This document shows, piece by piece, positions 6,472-7,499 of a stretch of 7,499 nucleotides of DNA. The first letter of the stretch is position 1. The number at the start of each line of letters is the position of its first letter. Position numbers and translations under genes: made by a program. The stretch lies in NCBI GenBank assembly GCA_013698215.1, contig JACCVJ010000191.1, positions 1 through 7,499 on the forward strand. Direction: 5' to 3'. A model generated the notes under the pieces. That model had not been told where the DNA came from, searched no databases, and saw only the letters and a program-made list of their open reading frames with translations. The DNA is from Tatlockia sp. Lineage in GTDB: Bacteria > Cyanobacteriota > Cyanobacteriia > Cyanobacteriales > Chroococcidiopsidaceae.

Positions 6472-6638
6472 GAGATTAACGCGCGATCGCCACCTAAAAT
6501 TTTTGGGTCTACTCAACTTGCCTAGATTTTTAGACAACGGTAAATAGTAGCAACGTCCGCACTACAAAAGGACGGTTATTCACACCGCAATTTCTTGAAT
6601 AGATTTGTCACAATTATAAATAACTGGAGGTTGAATAA

Positions 6639-6944
6639 ATGAACTTTTCGATTCAATCAGTCTACTCTTGGTATCGCAATCTGCTTCGCAATCCAAAATA
6701 CCGTTGGTGGGTAATTATTGCTACAGCCCTCTATTTTGTTAGTCCTATTGATATTGCACCGGACTTTTTGCCCATTGTTGGACAATTAGATGATGTATTT
6801 TTACTAACTCTTTTAGTTTCGGAAGTGTCCCAAATGGTAATCGAAGGCGTAAAAGCGCGGAAAAATTACTCGGAAACTGCCACTACTACCGATCCTACTA
6901 ATACTACTAGCACCGTTGATATTGATGCGGTTTCGCTCAAATAA
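6639..6944 (+). CDS. YkvA family protein (DUF1232)
   Basis: A 101-residue protein with the DUF1232/YkvA core at about 30-62: YFVSPIDIAPDFLPIVGQLDD, where the SPID-x-x-PDF-x-P and G-x-x-DD pattern is diagnostic, with D38, P41, D42, D51 and D52 conserved. The segment from W23 to V34 and a second at 53-69 are hydrophobic and may be membrane-associated. Residues 78-95 are a Thr/Asp/Asn-rich tail and probably disordered. The family's function is unknown. The start is well supported: GGAGG at 6626-6630 lies 8 bases before the ATG. The gene is divergent from exbB across 250 bases and is followed by a strong terminator, so it is transcribed alone. Confidence 0.92.
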   Translation: MNFSIQSVYSWYRNLLRNPKYRWWVIIATALYFVSPIDIAPDFLPIVGQLDDVFLLTLLVSEVSQMVIEGVKARKNYSETATTTDPTNTTSTVDIDAVSLK

Positions 6945-6986
6945 CCAACCCAATTCTGATAGTGTGCGATCGCAACTGCTAATAAC

Positions 6987-7039
6987 AATGCCGCTAATTC
7001 AATAAATGGATTAGCGGCATTATGCTATTTTGTTTTTTT
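6987..7039 (+). terminator. Rho-independent terminator after the YkvA gene
   Basis: Perfect 12-base arms AATGCCGCTAAT (6987-6998) and ATTAGCGGCATT (7010-7021) enclose an 11-base loop. They are followed by a T-rich tract at 7028-7039, four T, one G, seven T. It ends 3 bases before the tRNA-His 3' end on the other strand, whose transcript would also read through this hairpin, though without a good U-run on that strand. Confidence 0.9.
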
Positions 7040-7042
7040 GAG

Positions 7043-7116
7043 GGCGAACGAGGGGACTTGAACCCCCGAATGGTGGAATCACAATCCACTGCCTTAACCA
7101 CTTGGCTACGCCCGCC
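7043..7116 (-). tRNA. tRNA-His (anticodon GTG)
   Basis: The minus strand folds as a full cloverleaf. The acceptor stem is GCGGGCG with CGTTCGC, with two G-U pairs. The D arm is GCC/GGC. The anticodon stem GTGGA/TCCAC holds the loop TTGTGAT, giving anticodon GTG. The T arm GGGGG/CCCCT holds TTCAAGT, with one G-U closing pair. The extra 5' G at position -1 (base 7116) opposite C73 (base 7043) is the identity mark of histidine tRNA. CCA is not encoded. It reads histidine codons CAC and CAU. Confidence 0.97.
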
Positions 7117-7201
7117 ATGCCATTAATTACCCTAACACAGTTTTGTAATTATTGGCTAATTTATTTTTATCTGACTCCAACTAATTTAATATCAATGAAA
7201 T

Positions 7202-7219
7202 GTTACAGTAATTTGTATA
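7202..7219 (+). promoter_or_regulatory. HLR1-like (RpaB-type) site ahead of the hli gene
   Basis: HLR1, bound by the response regulator RpaB at high-light genes including hli, is two direct 8-base repeats of the form (G/T)TTACA(T/A)(T/A) separated by 2 bases. Here GTTACAGT (7202-7209), AA, then TTTGTATA (7212-7219) fits with one mismatch in the first half and two in the second. It lies about 100 bases upstream of the Hli start. The match is imperfect and found by eye; the gene context is what makes it credible. Confidence 0.35.
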
Positions 7220-7317
7220 GATTGTTCCCATGCCAACGCTGAGGATAGCGATCGCAGTAAATCTTAACCTTTGCTGATAACAAAAATAATTTTGTTTAAT
7301 AGATAACAATTTTTAGT

Positions 7318-7491
7318 ATGAACGCCCAACTACAACCTATCGTTACGCCAAAATTACAACAACCAAAGTTTGGCTTTAACGAATATGCAGAAAGATTAAA
7401 CGGTAGAGCCGCTATGATTGGCTTTAGTTTTATGGTAATTATTGAGTACGTGACTAATCAAGGTGTGCTTACTTGGCTAGGCTTAAAATAG
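7318..7491 (+). CDS. High-light-inducible protein (Hli/Scp, one-helix chlorophyll-binding)
   Basis: A complete 57-residue protein, stop TAG 7489-7491. The chlorophyll-binding signature is intact: ERLNGRAAMIGF at 25-36, with E25 and N28 as expected pigment ligands and R30 pairing with glutamate as in LHC helices. One membrane helix spans about 31-47, and the protein ends with the short TWLGLK tail. Hli proteins sit in the thylakoid membrane and protect new or damaged photosystem II and chlorophyll-synthesis complexes by binding chlorophyll and carotenoid and quenching energy. A cyanobacterial source is confirmed by this gene alone. There is no Shine-Dalgarno before ATG 7318, common in this phylum. 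The 200 bases upstream are AT-rich, hold an HLR1-like site and belong to this gene's promoter, as the tRNA-His runs the other way. Confidence 0.95.
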   Translation: MNAQLQPIVTPKLQQPKFGFNEYAERLNGRAAMIGFSFMVIIEYVTNQGVLTWLGLK

Positions 7492-7499
7492 AGTTGCGC

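Larger units (their letters stand above)
1375..7255. repeat. HIP1 octamers (GCGATCGC), twelve dispersed copies
   Basis: Copies start at 1375, 1925, 2413, 2649, 3567, 3790, 4152, 5102, 5627, 6483, 6966 and 7248. Nine are inside genes and three between genes. This overabundance is a genome-wide trait of many cyanobacteria. None lies in the first 1.3 kb. They are individual sites, not an array. Confidence 0.9.

Noticed and set aside
6554..6574. CGTCC/GGACG hairpin as a terminator or riboswitch element
   Set aside because: Only 5 base pairs with an 11-base loop, not followed by a T-run and with no recognised riboswitch core.
7043..7116. tRNA-His as an integration site for a mobile element
   Set aside because: No integrase and no repeated copy of the tRNA 3' end are visible in the window.
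7124..7151. TAATTAC/GTAATTA inverted repeat upstream of tRNA-His
   Set aside because: Seven AT-rich base pairs around a 14-base gap are easily due to chance in this AT-rich stretch.

Overview
The window reads as chromosomal DNA of a cyanobacterium. I count twelve copies of the octamer GCGATCGC (HIP1), where about 0.1 would be expected by chance in 7.5 kb. The gene content agrees: a high-light-inducible (Hli/Scp) protein, an aspartate kinase with four ACT domains, and a Ser/Thr kinase with a membrane anchor and an extracytoplasmic domain. I cannot name genus or species. Most of the window is ordinary core or near-core sequence. I see no insertion sequence, prophage, CRISPR array or other mobile element.

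Layout from left to right. 1-625 (-): 5' part of a gene for a photolyase-type FAD-binding domain with no N-terminal antenna domain; its 3' end lies off the window. 626-836: divergent promoter region. 837-2456 (+): Ser/Thr protein kinase, one membrane helix, uncharacterised outer domain. 2574-4376 plus stop (+): lysC. 4384-4410: hairpin between the convergent lysC and the next gene. 4420-4788 (-): small membrane protein of the phage-holin-IV/YvlD type. 4886-5482 and 5501-6388 (-): exbD and exbB, an operon in the order exbB-exbD, with an inverted repeat ahead of exbB. 6639-6944 (+): YkvA/DUF1232 protein followed by a strong intrinsic terminator. 7043-7116 (-): tRNA-His(GTG). 7318-7491 (+): a 57-residue Hli protein. 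No gene-free stretch exceeds 300 bases; the longest is 6389-6638 (250 bases).

Functionally the genes are mostly independent. ExbB and ExbD form a proton-driven inner-membrane motor, but no TonB, TolA or outer-membrane receptor lies here. LysC opens the aspartate pathway to Lys, Thr and Met. The photolyase-like and Hli proteins both suit a phototroph coping with light. I found no clear new multi-gene system. The points most worth a second look are the antenna-less photolyase, the kinase's C-terminal domain, the proline-rich ExbD tail, and two well-formed inverted repeats placed like operators ahead of exbB and of the holin-like gene.
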